Of a DNA stretch of 47,455 bases, positions 9,593-18,081 are shown piece after piece. How positions within the stretch are numbered: the first letter of the stretch is position 1; each line of letters begins with the position of its first letter. The DNA is taken from contig JAEEKR010000037.1 of the NCBI GenBank assembly GCA_016282495.1, forward strand, positions 1 to 47,455. Reading direction: 5' to 3'. The position numbers and the translations under genes are program-made. This DNA comes from Candidatus Saccharimonadota bacterium (GTDB lineage Bacteria > Patescibacteriota > Saccharimonadia > Saccharimonadales > Saccharimonadaceae). A model generated the notes under the pieces. The model worked only from the letters and a program-made list of their open reading frames with translations. It was not told the origin of the DNA and did not search any database.

Positions 9593-10712
9593 TTCTTATA
9601 GCCTTTATCGCTTCGCACACACTCTTAACGTCTTCCCTTGTAATATGCCCATATAAAGGTAAGCATAAAATTCGGTCCGACACATAATTCGCTACAGGTA
9701 AATTAGCCTTGAAACTTTTGTATGTATCTATATTACTGATCAATGGATAAAAATATTTTCTTGCAAAAATATTACATTCTACTAATTTGTCATATAATTG
9801 ATTTCTATCCATACCAAATTTCTTCTCATCTATCAAAATTGGCATATAGGCATAGTTATATTTCACGTTGTCTTTTAGAGCCGATAATACTATGCCTGAA
9901 ACCTCGGAAAGCATTTTATAATATAACTGAACGGCTTTTTTTCTATTATTTATATTCTTTTTAACATCTCTCAAGTTTAGTAAGCCCATTGTAGCCTGAA
10001 ATTCATTCATTTTAGCATTCAGACCAATCGATTTTATCGCCTCGGCGCCAGCTATACCAAAGTCTTTGATTCGATCAAAATCATACTTTAAATTTGAGTC
10101 CTTATAAACTAATGCGCCGCCTTCGATTGTATTAAAGACTTTTGTTGCATGAAAAGAGAACATTGAAATATCGCCATAATTACCGATTGTTTTACCATCA
10201 ACCTCAACACCAAAAGCATGCGCGGCATCATATATAACTTTTAAATTATGTTTCTTTGCAATTTTATTAATCTCTTCTACATTGCAAGGATAACCATATA
10301 CATGTGTAGCTAAAATAGCGACTGTTTTTTTAGTTATTAAGTCTTCTATTTTACTTTCATCGATTGTGTAATCACTTTTCTTGATGTCGCAGAAAACTGG
10401 AGTAAATCCGTTCATAAATGCAGCATGATTCGTTGAAACGAAAGTAAAAGGAGTCATTATTATTTCTCCTTCACCCCTTTCCTCACGCAAACGTTTCATC
10501 GCACAATCTAATGCTGAATGTCCGTTCACGAAAAGAGTCACATTAGGCACCTTTAAAAAATGTTCGAGCTCTAACGTTAATTTGTTATGTATGGGCCCAT
10601 TATTGGTTAGCCACTTTGCATTCCAAATGCTTTTAATTGCTTTACAGTACTCTTCATAATCCGGCATTGACGGTTCTACTACTAATAAAGCCTTCTTTAG
10701 TTTCTTAGGCAT
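9582..10712 (-). CDS. DegT/DnrJ/EryC1/StrS family sugar aminotransferase
   Basis: A PLP-dependent aminotransferase acting on nucleotide-linked keto-sugars. Diagnostic segments are MTPFTFVSTNHAA, ILATHVYGYP, VIYDAAHAFG (the PLP-contacting Asp) and SFHATKVFNTIEGG, whose lysine forms the Schiff base. The length of 376 aa is normal. It overlaps the upstream acyltransferase by 8 nt and the downstream fusion gene by 11 nt. The set suggests synthesis of an N-acylated amino-deoxysugar, possibly from the RmlB product. No ketoisomerase gene is visible here, so the exact sugar is open. Confidence 0.9.
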   Translation of the reverse strand: MPKKLKKALLVVEPSMPDYEEYCKAIKSIWNAKWLTNNGPIHNKLTLELEHFLKVPNVTLFVNGHSALDCAMKRLREERGEGEIIMTPFTFVSTNHAAFMNGFTPVFCDIKKSDYTIDESKIEDLITKKTVAILATHVYGYPCNVEEINKIAKKHNLKVIYDAAHAFGVEVDGKTIGNYGDISMFSFHATKVFNTIEGGALVYKDSNLKYDFDRIKDFGIAGAEAIKSIGLNAKMNEFQATMGLLNLRDVKKNINNRKKAVQLYYKMLSEVSGIVLSALKDNVKYNYAYMPILIDEKKFGMDRNQLYDKLVECNIFARKYFYPLISNIDTYKSFKANLPVANYVSDRILCLPLYGHITREDVKSVCEAIKAIRNGK

Positions 10713-11283
10713 TTTTTCCTCTTTCTTGACTATTTTTAAATTTTACTTCTAAATCCAAAATTTTTTTACTGCGATTCTTAATTTTTTTACACGGAATCCC
10801 TGCATTAATAGACCAAGGTTCAATTTTATTTTTAATTAAACTAAAAGCACCAAATGAAGCACCCTCAGACAAATAAGCACCCGGCAAAACTATACTGCCA
10901 GAGCCAATCAAAACATGTTTTTCTAAGACCACTTCTTTTTGTTCGACGTTTTTAAAGTTGTCTGGTATCAAAGGGCTTGTCATTGATTCTCCAGAATAAT
11001 CATCACTAAGTGCATATATAGAAACCCTTGAAGAGATATTACAGAAATCACTTATCGCCACTCCTTTATCACCACCAAAAATAGCCGAATAGGCTGCGAT
11101 ATGCACATAATTACTAATTGAAACTTTTCCACTTAAAATACAGAAATCGTCAATTCGAACATGGTCCCCAATAGATATTTTTTCAGGAGAATAAAAACTA
11201 GCTTTTTTACTAATTAACACATTTTTTCCAACATGTTTGAAACCTATGCTTTTAATTGCATCTTTGCTTAAAAAACTTGTCAT
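10705..11283 (-). CDS. hexapeptide-repeat (left-handed beta-helix) acyltransferase
   Basis: A 192-aa protein with repeated [LIV]-G-x4 hexapeptides (ISIGDHVRIDDF, VLIGSGSIVLPGAYL, EGASFGAFSLI) and the AGIPCKKI segment near the C-terminus typical of WbbJ/LacA-type O- or N-acetyltransferases. It likely acylates the amino sugar made by the next gene, with which it overlaps by 8 nt, or decorates the glycan. A GGAGGAA ribosome-binding site precedes the ATG. Confidence 0.86.
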   Translation of the reverse strand: MTSFLSKDAIKSIGFKHVGKNVLISKKASFYSPEKISIGDHVRIDDFCILSGKVSISNYVHIAAYSAIFGGDKGVAISDFCNISSRVSIYALSDDYSGESMTSPLIPDNFKNVEQKEVVLEKHVLIGSGSIVLPGAYLSEGASFGAFSLIKNKIEPWSINAGIPCKKIKNRSKKILDLEVKFKNSQERGKNA

Positions 11284-11366
11284 AACTGACTTCCTCCATT
11301 ATTCTAACAGGACGCGGCCTTTTTATAATTTTATCGCTTTATCTTATAAATGTCGAGACATGAGCT

Positions 11367-13082
11367 CTATAAAGTGTTATTTGGCACTAGTTTTATTTCT
11401 ATAGCCTCTACTCTTTTAGCCTGTCCTGTTGTACCAGCTAATTCACCATTAGAGACCCAGTTTAGCCAGCCATAATCTTGTACATGGGCTCTGTATTGGA
11501 TATCATATTGTGCTGCAAGATTATCGGATAATTTTATTTCTATGGCCTCTACTCTTTTAGCCTGTCCTGTTGTACCAGCTAATTCACCATTAGAGACCCA
11601 GTTTAGCCAGCCATAATCTTGTACATGGGCTCTGTATTGGATATCGTCTTTATTATAATCGCCATTTAGTTTTATAACTATTGCTTCTACGCGTTTTGCT
11701 TGGCCAGTCGTACCAGCTAATTCACCATTTTTAACTGGGCTCATCCAGCCGTAATCTTGTACGTGGCCATAATATTCTATGCTAGCTCCCAATGATGGTT
11801 TTTCGACAATTTTTACTTGCATAGCTTCAATTTGCAAGGATCTTCCTACTGTCCCAGCTATCTCGTCATTCTTAACCCAACCCATCCAGCCTATATTTTC
11901 GACATGAGCACGGTAATAGATGTCGTAAGTTTTGGCCAATTCGCCAGTTAGGTGTATTTGAACCGCCTCAATTTGCCGACCACTCCCAGAGGATCCGCTA
12001 ATTTCTCCGCTTTTCTTAAAACTGTTTTCCCAACCAATATTCTGAATATGTGCTCTGAATTCAACGCCGTCTAATGAGATAGTCAACGCTTCCATGGCTA
12101 ACCCATATCCAGATGTACCAATCATTTGGCCACCGTTTTTTTCATCTAACCATCCTGCTTTTTCAACTGCAACGTTGTATTTAAAATCGATACTGGTTGG
12201 TTCGTCTGGAATTCTGTTGTTGTTCTGTATGGTATTCTTATTTGTCCCGCTTGCTGGGTCGCCAAACCAATCTACAAAGTAGAGATAGAAATTTCGATTG
12301 CCATAGGCGCCACAGGATGGGGCGGTACCATAACCAGCAGCGATGGCGCCAGCGTTTGGTTGATATGGAGTATAGCGGTATAGTGCGGAAGTGGCCAGAT
12401 TTTCTATATATACGGTTGAGCCGCCACAAGCTGCGTTTGGATTATATTGAATGTAATTATTCCCTAATGGATAGTTGGTCCAGCCGCCATTAAGAACAGT
12501 GCGGAAAAGCGAAGCGGCATTTCTAACTTGATTCTTAAAGCCATAGTATTTAGTATCGCACGCGGCCGTGTCTGGACAACCATAACCAGTAGCTGAACGA
12601 AATTGACGAGAGTTAGGCCACGTATCCGTAATTAAACTTTGTTCTTTTTGAAGTAGAACAATCAGGACTTGTGGATTAATTTGATAATCTTGTGCGGCTT
12701 GCCAAATAATGTGTGCGGCGCTTTGGCCGGTTGGTGCACTATCGCCATAGTCAATGCCGTCTCCAAAAGTCTCGTCAGCGAGGCACACGAAATGCCCATC
12801 TTTAATATGGTATGAGTATTCTGGATATGCGCTAGCTAAATACGTGCGGGTGTCGTTGCATGAATTCTTAGATTTGAGGAAATTCTGTATATCTGCCTCG
12901 CTCATAGAGTTATAATTGCTCATAGTATAATCACTAATAATATTCCCTGGTTTAAAACCCGCCAAAGAAGCAGCTGACGTTTCCACGGGTTTTTTCATGG
13001 CAAAAAACATGAAAGTAGCAACCGCAGCAAAGACGAATAGAATTAATGGGAGACGAGATCGGATTGTACGCTTTATTCTCAT
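11367..13082 (-). CDS. secreted lysozyme-like protein with six ChW repeats
   Basis: A 571-aa exported protein. Residues 1-38 are a signal or anchor segment (basic start, then LPLILFVFAAVATFMFFAM). Residues 40-275 form a lysozyme/transglycosylase-like domain with NPQVLIVLLQKEQSLI, where the Glu of KEQ could be catalytic, and four or more cysteines in pairs. Residues 290-571 hold six ChW (hydrophobic, conserved Trp) repeats of about 47 aa; the last two share RAHVQDYGWLNWVSNGE. ChW repeats are known mostly from clostridial and actinobacterial surface proteins and are thought to bind glycans or proteins. The start overlaps the 184-aa gene by 4 nt (ATGA). Confidence 0.82.
   Translation of the reverse strand: MRIKRTIRSRLPLILFVFAAVATFMFFAMKKPVETSAASLAGFKPGNIISDYTMSNYNSMSEADIQNFLKSKNSCNDTRTYLASAYPEYSYHIKDGHFVCLADETFGDGIDYGDSAPTGQSAAHIIWQAAQDYQINPQVLIVLLQKEQSLITDTWPNSRQFRSATGYGCPDTAACDTKYYGFKNQVRNAASLFRTVLNGGWTNYPLGNNYIQYNPNAACGGSTVYIENLATSALYRYTPYQPNAGAIAAGYGTAPSCGAYGNRNFYLYFVDWFGDPASGTNKNTIQNNNRIPDEPTSIDFKYNVAVEKAGWLDEKNGGQMIGTSGYGLAMEALTISLDGVEFRAHIQNIGWENSFKKSGEISGSSGSGRQIEAVQIHLTGELAKTYDIYYRAHVENIGWMGWVKNDEIAGTVGRSLQIEAMQVKIVEKPSLGASIEYYGHVQDYGWMSPVKNGELAGTTGQAKRVEAIVIKLNGDYNKDDIQYRAHVQDYGWLNWVSNGELAGTTGQAKRVEAIEIKLSDNLAAQYDIQYRAHVQDYGWLNWVSNGELAGTTGQAKRVEAIEIKLVPNNTL
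11391..11645. repeat. near-identical tandem DNA repeat (ChW units 5 and 6)
   Basis: The stretches 11391-11504 and 11532-11645 differ at a single position over 114 bp by eye (ATAGCC versus ATGGCC) and lie 141 bp apart, exactly one 47-codon ChW unit. A more diverged third copy continues from about 11660. Such identity points to recent duplication or gene conversion, and the repeat number may vary between strains. Confidence 0.9.
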
Positions 13083-13633
13083 ATATTGATATCTCCTGTT
13101 ATGGTACCGGTTTTATTGTTTGATTCTAGATTTATATTAATATTCCAATGTCCTGAAGATAGACTTAAAACAGGAATGTCAAAGCCTTCACAAGTTGAAG
13201 TTGAGCTAGATGGAATAATTATTGCGCTATCAGTAAATGTAGTACCGGAATTAGAACGCATATCCAGTTTACAGGTACCTGAAGCAAGATATTGATCGAT
13301 GTTCACTCTAATACGTACCATACCGTTTGAAAGCTCGGCCATAGTGATTACTCCTGTGAGAGATTCCATGGCGTTAGGGTCATCACCATCATTTTGAATA
13401 GGGGTTTTATTATCGCCGTTGTCGGAAGTTGTTTGATTCTCCGTTGGTGTTTTTTCGGTTTTTTCAACCTTAGTAGTATTAGTGTCTCTTTTACTTTCTT
13501 CGGTAACATCCGATGCGTTATCTGCTAGCATTTTAGAAACGAAAAACAAAACGCCAATCAATATGCCAATAACTACAAGAGTTACGGCTGGGTGATGAGT
13601 ACGGCGTCGATTTTTGCTGTTTGTTTTTACCAT
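13079..13633 (-). CDS. membrane-anchored protein of unknown function
   Basis: No family was recognised. The 184-aa protein has a short basic N-terminus, one membrane segment (AVTLVVIGILIGVLFFVS), then a polar Thr/Glu/Asn linker (residues 40-90) and an extracytoplasmic beta-rich domain of about 90 aa with two cysteines (GTCKLDM, STCEGFD) that could form a disulfide. The end of the gene overlaps the start of the ChW gene by 4 nt, so the two are made together; this hints at a shared surface role. Confidence 0.72.
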   Translation of the reverse strand: MVKTNSKNRRRTHHPAVTLVVIGILIGVLFFVSKMLADNASDVTEESKRDTNTTKVEKTEKTPTENQTTSDNGDNKTPIQNDGDDPNAMESLTGVITMAELSNGMVRIRVNIDQYLASGTCKLDMRSNSGTTFTDSAIIIPSSSTSTCEGFDIPVLSLSSGHWNININLESNNKTGTITGDINI

Positions 13634-13684
13634 GGTAGATTACTCCTGAGTTTATTGTAACAGCTTATGATATAATTGTAAACC

Positions 13685-14011
13685 CTATTCTAAATCTATT
13701 TCTAAAATTGTGGCCGCTTTTCGTAGTATTTCTTCTTCTTCTGGTGTAGCTACTGTAATCTTGTCATTGAAAAGCTTTGTGGTTTCGGGAAATGGTAAGC
13801 TTACTATTTCTAGTGAACGTGCTGCTCCAGGAACTCTTTTAATTACCCCTTTTTCAACGAGATTATCTACATGTTCAGCAACGGCAGAAACAGAAGAGAG
13901 CCCAACTCCAGACATAATCTCCCTGTATGATGGTGAGTAATCATATGCTTTGGTGAAATCTGTAATAAACTCTAGTATTAACGCTTGTTTTTTAGTGAGT
14001 TTGGGTTTCAT
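13685..14011 (-). CDS. LexA-like winged-helix repressor lacking the peptidase domain
   Basis: A 108-aa protein that matches only the N-terminal DNA-binding domain of LexA. It shows TKKQALILEFITDF, then SPSYREIMSGVGLSSVSAV and VEKGVIKRVPGAARSLEIV, parallel to the PSVREIG...GLSS...G.I.R.P signature. The Ala-Gly cleavage site and Ser/Lys dyad of full LexA (about 200 aa) are absent. The last 25 residues form a short acidic helix. It could not self-cleave in the SOS response, so if it is a repressor it must sense something else. It is divergent from the LCP gene across 75 bp and may control it. Confidence 0.78.
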   Translation of the reverse strand: MKPKLTKKQALILEFITDFTKAYDYSPSYREIMSGVGLSSVSAVAEHVDNLVEKGVIKRVPGAARSLEIVSLPFPETTKLFNDKITVATPEEEEILRKAATILEIDLE

Positions 14012-14086
14012 TATGCTATAATAATAACATTATCATTATAATAATAAAAGAGATCACCTCTGATAATTCTAGAGTGTAGGAGTTTA
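14012..14086. promoter_or_regulatory. A/T-rich divergent promoter region between lexA-like gene and LCP gene
   Basis: The spacer holds two plus-strand TATAAT hexamers (14017-14022 and 14037-14042) separated by near-symmetrical ATAATAA/TTATTAT runs. A TAGGAG ribosome-binding site lies before the LCP start. The second hexamer is placed well for the LCP gene. The symmetry could serve as a binding site for the LexA-like protein, but no classical SOS box is seen. Confidence 0.4.
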
Positions 14087-15724
14087 ATGGATAAATCGAT
14101 TGACGGATTAGTAATAAGAAAGTCAAATAGCGGTAACCGCAAGGTTGGTTTTGATAATACTAAAAAGAATCCTATTAAAAAACCGGTAAAAGCTCCTCAA
14201 ACTGCAACGGTTAAGAAAAAAGGAAGCTCACCAAAAAAGACTCGCGTAGTTGGCGATATCAAACCAAATAAAGCAGAGCTAAAGCAGCGTGCTAGGGAAG
14301 ATTTTTTACGTCCTGTAGAATCTTTTGATTTTGACATTACTTCTGAGGAAATTAAAAAAGAATCAAAAAAACAGAAAAAAGAAAAAAAGGAGAGGAAAAA
14401 GCATAGTAAGAAACGAAAAGTTATTGTTGCTATTATTGCAACTATTCTTCTATTGTTGATCGGTGGCGTGGCATGGCTGATGATTTGGGGAAATGATATC
14501 TTGGCGCGTATTACAGGTGGCAGCTCTAATATTTGGGATGCTCTTGGTTCTTTGATGTCGGAGCACTATGAGCCATTAAAAACGGATAAAAATGGCCGTA
14601 CAAACATTCTTGCACTTGGGACTAGCGGATATGATATGGGTGGTTCTGGACATGATGGCGCACAGCTTACAGATTCTATTATGATTATTAGCGTCGATCA
14701 ACAGAATGGCGACATAGCAATGACTAGTTTGCCGAGGGATTTGAAAGCCGGATCCACTTGTACTGCAACTGGTAAGATTAATGAAATTTATTGGTGTAAT
14801 AATCAATCTGGCGATGATGAAGCGGCTGGAGCAAATGCTGCTATGGAAAAAGTTGGCGAAATATTGGGCTTAGATTTTCAATATTATGCACATGTGAACT
14901 GGGGTGCTTTGGTGACCGTCGTTGATACTATCGGCGGAATTACCGTAACGCTGGATGAAGACATTTCTGATTATAATTACACGAAGGCGGTAATACCGGC
15001 TGGAGTCCCGACTGAACTAGATGGTGCAGGAGCTCTTGCATTGGCTAGAGCAAGACATGGCACTGCGGGTGGTGATTTTTCGCGAGGAACAAGCCAGCAA
15101 AAAATCTTGATCGCCATTAAAGATAAGATTAAGGAAAAGGGTCTTGGTCTTACTGATGCAATTACTATTATGAATTCTCTTGGCGATAATTTACGTACAA
15201 ACTTTACTATAGATGAGATGAAGACCGCTGCTCATTTATTTGATGAGTTCGATTTTGATCATATGCGTCAAATTCCAATGGTGGATTGGTCTCGCGGCAT
15301 TAGCTATATGACGACTGCAAACATAAATGGCATTTCTTATGTTGTTCCTTCTGCTGGAGTCGGTAATTATTCTCAACTTCGTGCTTATATTGCACAGCAA
15401 CTTACTAGTGATCCGATCGTCCGAGAACAGGCAAATATATTAGTATTAAATGGCACAGATGGCTCAGGCGTAGCAGCAGAGTGTAAAAAGGAATTAGAAG
15501 ATGCTAAATTTATTGTAGGTGGTACTGGTGATGCGCCAAGCTTCGTTGAACAAAAAGGATATCATTTATATCTGATAAATTCAGAGACTCCAGCCTCTTT
15601 CTCGGCGCTAGAAGAACACTTGTCTGATTCGAATGTCTATGTCCATAGTAGTGAAGAAATTCCGACTGGCGTGAATACTTATGGCTATGATATTGTAGTG
15701 ATTATTGGTGGAACAACCGAATAG
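14087..15724 (+). CDS. LytR-CpsA-Psr (LCP) family cell-wall glycopolymer ligase
   Basis: A 545-aa membrane protein. The first 110 residues are basic and cytoplasmic, followed by one membrane segment (VIVAIIATILLLLIGGVAWLM). The LCP domain follows with NILALGTSGYD, DSIMIISVDQQ, TSLPRDLKA, VDTIGGITVTLDEDI and LALARARH, including the Arg and Asp residues that bind the polyprenyl-pyrophosphate. A LytR_C domain (ANILVLNGTDGSGVAAE) ends the protein. LCP enzymes move lipid-linked glycopolymers onto peptidoglycan, so this gene fits as the attachment step for the glycan made by the 1-11 kb cassette. Confidence 0.93.
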   Translation: MDKSIDGLVIRKSNSGNRKVGFDNTKKNPIKKPVKAPQTATVKKKGSSPKKTRVVGDIKPNKAELKQRAREDFLRPVESFDFDITSEEIKKESKKQKKEKKERKKHSKKRKVIVAIIATILLLLIGGVAWLMIWGNDILARITGGSSNIWDALGSLMSEHYEPLKTDKNGRTNILALGTSGYDMGGSGHDGAQLTDSIMIISVDQQNGDIAMTSLPRDLKAGSTCTATGKINEIYWCNNQSGDDEAAGANAAMEKVGEILGLDFQYYAHVNWGALVTVVDTIGGITVTLDEDISDYNYTKAVIPAGVPTELDGAGALALARARHGTAGGDFSRGTSQQKILIAIKDKIKEKGLGLTDAITIMNSLGDNLRTNFTIDEMKTAAHLFDEFDFDHMRQIPMVDWSRGISYMTTANINGISYVVPSAGVGNYSQLRAYIAQQLTSDPIVREQANILVLNGTDGSGVAAECKKELEDAKFIVGGTGDAPSFVEQKGYHLYLINSETPASFSALEEHLSDSNVYVHSSEEIPTGVNTYGYDIVVIIGGTTE

Positions 15725-15736
15725 TATACAGTATAT

Positions 15737-15765
15737 AAAAACACTCCTTTATGAGGAGTGTTTTT
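15737..15765. terminator. bidirectional rho-independent terminator
   Basis: ACACTCCT and AGGAGTGT form an 8-bp stem around a 5-nt loop, with an A run on the left and a T run on the right. It lies between the convergent LCP and jag genes and can serve both. Confidence 0.9.
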
Positions 15766-15778
15766 ATATGAGCTTGTA

Positions 15779-16237
15779 TTATTGAATCTTAGAGATGATT
15801 AGTTTTCTTTCTTTTCCTTCCCCTTCAGAATGAGTGGTGATATCTGAATAATCTTCAGCTAGTTTATGGATGACGCGACGGTCGGCGGCATTGAGATCTA
15901 ATGTCATTGGTTCACCAGTAGCACGAACTTTCTTAATCCATCCTTCAGCCTTTTCTGCAATACGATCAGCGCGTTGGCGTTTATAATCTGCAATATCTAC
16001 ATTGACACGGGTAACTTCAGCATCTCGTGCCACGAGGGCCATAGACACTACATGTTGGAGAGCGCGAAGGTTGTCGGCATTGCGGCCAATTAATAATGAG
16101 TTTAAAGATGTAGATGGAACGGAAAGCTGAATAACTTCGTCATCTAAGGTTGAATAAACCGCTACATTAATACCAAAGAATGACAATAAATCTTCTAGGT
16201 ATTTTGTAGCGAAGCGCACTGATTCGTCTCTATTCAT
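15779..16237 (-). CDS. jag: Jag/KhpB RNA-binding protein (KH-R3H)
   Basis: A 152-aa protein with a KH-like domain (residues 15-80, including LLIGRNADNLRALQHVV) and an R3H domain at the end (LNAADRRVIHKLAEDYSDI). The Jag-N domain of firmicute homologues is missing, making this the short form. KhpB binds RNA and influences cell-wall synthesis and division in Gram-positives. It follows yidC closely, the usual place. A CAGGAG ribosome-binding site supports the start. Confidence 0.92.
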   Translation of the reverse strand: MNRDESVRFATKYLEDLLSFFGINVAVYSTLDDEVIQLSVPSTSLNSLLIGRNADNLRALQHVVSMALVARDAEVTRVNVDIADYKRQRADRIAEKAEGWIKKVRATGEPMTLDLNAADRRVIHKLAEDYSDITTHSEGEGKERKLIISKIQ

Positions 16238-16273
16238 ATCGTGCTCCTGTTTGTGGTTGATTTGAATCTATAC

Positions 16274-17356
16274 TCATTTTTTTCTCCTTTTATTATCTTT
16301 GGCGGAGATGCGAGTAATTTTTGTTCCGGTTTTTTTGTTTTCAATGACTTTTGCTTCTTGAATTTTATTGAGTTCTTTGACGATGGCTTTGTCAGTAGCG
16401 ATTTCCATCTCTTCTCCACTTTTAGCAAAAATGATTTTTTGTTGAACTACGGTAATTAGATTAGATAAGAAGTAATAAAGCACTAATGCGCCTTGGAGAT
16501 TGATCATAATCATAAACATCATAATCGGCATCATCTTGGACATGGAGCCGGTCATCATCACGTTCATGTCAGACTGATCTGGCTCTTTACCGTTTTGAGC
16601 TTCCTTAATAAGGTCGCGGAATTTCTTTTTCTTTTCAGATTTACCAGATGGGTTCTGCTGCTTAGTATTAATATATTGGACTAATGAAGCGGCGAGGGCA
16701 ATGCCTAGTATGATAATAGCACTAACACTGTTAAATCCTGGTCTAACGTCTAAATCAACTAAACCAAAGAGTTGCGGATGAAAATCATATTTTGTTTTTT
16801 CTTCGGCTGGTATTTTGTCGTTTTGAAGATCATTGAGATATGGTTCTTGGAGTTTAACAACCTCATCAATGCGCTCCATTTGGACGATGCCTGGGTAAGC
16901 CCTAAGAGAAAGATTGTCATCTAATCTTGGTTGAACCATAACGCGAATGGCGGTAAAAAGGGCTATAAAAATCGGGAGCTGGATAAAGAGGGTAAGCATT
17001 GAGCGAAATGGCTTTACATTGTATCTTTTATATAAATCCATAGTTTGAAGAGATTCTAATTGTCTGTTACCGTTGCAATTCTTTTTAATCTTGGTAAGCT
17101 CAGGTTGAATTTTACGCATAAGTTTAGTTTGGTGAAATTGTTTTTTTACGAGTGGCCACATGCAGATTTTGACTAGAATAGTAAATAAGATAATGGCTAG
17201 ACCGAAATCTCCAACAAAATTATAGATAACAAATAAGATATTTGTGATTGGTCGGACTACAATCATATCTATAAAGTTAAAAAGACCACCAGTAAGAAAA
17301 CTACCTATAATAATAGTAATAATAATGATAAAAGTTAGGTATTTTTTAACACTCAT
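16274..17356 (-). CDS. yidC: membrane protein insertase YidC/Oxa1
   Basis: YidC inserts and folds membrane proteins with or without SecYEG. The 360-aa protein has an N-terminal membrane segment, the GDFGLAIILFTILVKICMWPL hydrophobic region with its conserved Arg/Lys neighbour, then FIQLPIFIALFTAIRVM and two later membrane segments. A hydrophilic loop of about 70 residues separates the third from the later helices. The tail is very basic, as in Gram-positive forms that bind ribosomes. The start overlaps the rnpA stop by 4 nt. Confidence 0.94.
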   Translation of the reverse strand: MSVKKYLTFIIIITIIIGSFLTGGLFNFIDMIVVRPITNILFVIYNFVGDFGLAIILFTILVKICMWPLVKKQFHQTKLMRKIQPELTKIKKNCNGNRQLESLQTMDLYKRYNVKPFRSMLTLFIQLPIFIALFTAIRVMVQPRLDDNLSLRAYPGIVQMERIDEVVKLQEPYLNDLQNDKIPAEEKTKYDFHPQLFGLVDLDVRPGFNSVSAIIILGIALAASLVQYINTKQQNPSGKSEKKKKFRDLIKEAQNGKEPDQSDMNVMMTGSMSKMMPIMMFMIMINLQGALVLYYFLSNLITVVQQKIIFAKSGEEMEIATDKAIVKELNKIQEAKVIENKKTGTKITRISAKDNKRRKK

Positions 17357-17700
17357 TTGGTTGATTGTACCATACTTTCTTTAATAAGAGAACAGATAAG
17401 CTTTTCTAGCTCCAAGAATGGCATGTCTTTAATATCTTTAGAATAGATAATGAAAAGATAATCCATCTTGGCGTTTTTTGGGATATTGAGACGAATAGCT
17501 TCGTAGATACGACGGCGGATACGGTTACGCCCGACTGCAGATTTTAAAATCTTCTTTGAAACAACTACGCCAAAGCGTAAAAAACCACGCTCATTTTTAG
17601 TATAAATGAGCGAGATTTGCGGACGACGGATAGTGCGTCCGTTTTGGTAGGTGTGTCTAACTCCACCTCTAGAATGAAAACGATATTTCTTAGCTAGCAT
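17353..17700 (-). CDS. rnpA: ribonuclease P protein component
   Basis: RnpA is the protein subunit of RNase P, which trims tRNA 5' ends. The 115-aa protein carries FGVVVSKKILKSAVGRNRIR, whose RNR motif contacts the RNA, and the basic face expected. It starts 3 nt after the rpmH stop without a ribosome-binding site of its own, so it is probably translated by coupling. The order rpmH-rnpA-yidC-jag is the ancestral origin-side block. Confidence 0.95.
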   Translation of the reverse strand: MLAKKYRFHSRGGVRHTYQNGRTIRRPQISLIYTKNERGFLRFGVVVSKKILKSAVGRNRIRRRIYEAIRLNIPKNAKMDYLFIIYSKDIKDMPFLELEKLICSLIKESMVQSTK

Positions 17701-17703
17701 TGA

Positions 17704-17841
17704 TTAGGCCGTTAAACGAGCGCGACCTTTAATGCGACGGCGTTTGAGAACCTTGCGACCATTAGTGGTGGCATTTCTCTTCATGAAGCCGTGTTCGACT
17801 TTGCGTTGACGTTTGTGTGGCTGATATGTTCGTTTTGGCAT
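17704..17841 (-). CDS. rpmH: 50S ribosomal protein L34
   Basis: This 45-aa gene is below the ORF-track cutoff. It reads [19 protein letters not shown] and ends in the very basic [12 protein letters not shown], the L34 pattern. It is a component of the large ribosomal subunit and heads the rpmH-rnpA-yidC-jag operon, 240 bp from dnaA in the opposite direction. Confidence 0.97.
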   Translation of the reverse strand: MPKRTYQPHKRQRKVEHGFMKRNATTNGRKVLKRRRIKGRARLTA

Positions 17842-17883
17842 ATAAAATCCTATATAGTTTAATTATTTGCAAATATTTGTTCT

Positions 17884-17912
17884 AGTATAGCGTAGATTTC
17901 CACAATTTTCAA
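17884..17912 (-). promoter_or_regulatory. rpmH operon promoter
   Basis: On the minus strand TTGAAA (17912-17907) and TATACT (17889-17884) are separated by 17 nt. A DnaA-box-like ATTTCCACA (17896-17904) lies in the spacer, so DnaA could affect this promoter as well. Confidence 0.65.
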
Positions 17913-18022
17913 GAAGTTTTCCACATTTTTATCTGGTATAGTTCCCTGGTTGTGGAAAAGTCTTCCCTGTTATGGAATTTTTAATTTATATAATATTTTT
18001 CCAGATAAAAAACTGTGGAAAA
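17896..18022. other. oriC, upstream DnaA-box cluster
   Basis: Using the DnaA-box consensus TTWTNCACA, three exact matches are seen: 17917-17925 (plus), 17951-17959 (minus) and 18014-18022 (minus), all as TTTTCCACA. One near match lies at 17896-17904. A T/A-rich stretch is at 17977-18001. The last box overlaps the expected -35 of the dnaA promoter, which would permit autorepression. Together with the cluster after dnaA it gives a bipartite origin like that of Bacillus. Confidence 0.82.
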
Positions 18023-18034
18023 GTCTGCTCGGTT

Positions 18035-18078
18035 TGGTATAATTAGATAAAGTTTACTGATATTTACTGATAGGAGGT
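18035..18078 (+). promoter_or_regulatory. dnaA promoter, 10-bp direct repeat and ribosome-binding site
   Basis: TGG-TATAAT at 18035-18043 is an extended -10. Downstream, the decamer TTTACTGATA occurs twice head to tail (18053-18062, 18063-18072), followed directly by the Shine-Dalgarno GGAGG. The repeat would lie in the 5' leader of the dnaA mRNA, from about nucleotide 4 onward. Confidence 0.65.
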
Positions 18079-18081
18079 CTT

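Noticed and set aside
11301-11309. TGT-TAGAAT as promoter of the acyltransferase gene
   Set aside because: The predicted start would cut into the ribosome-binding site of the gene, so it is probably not used.
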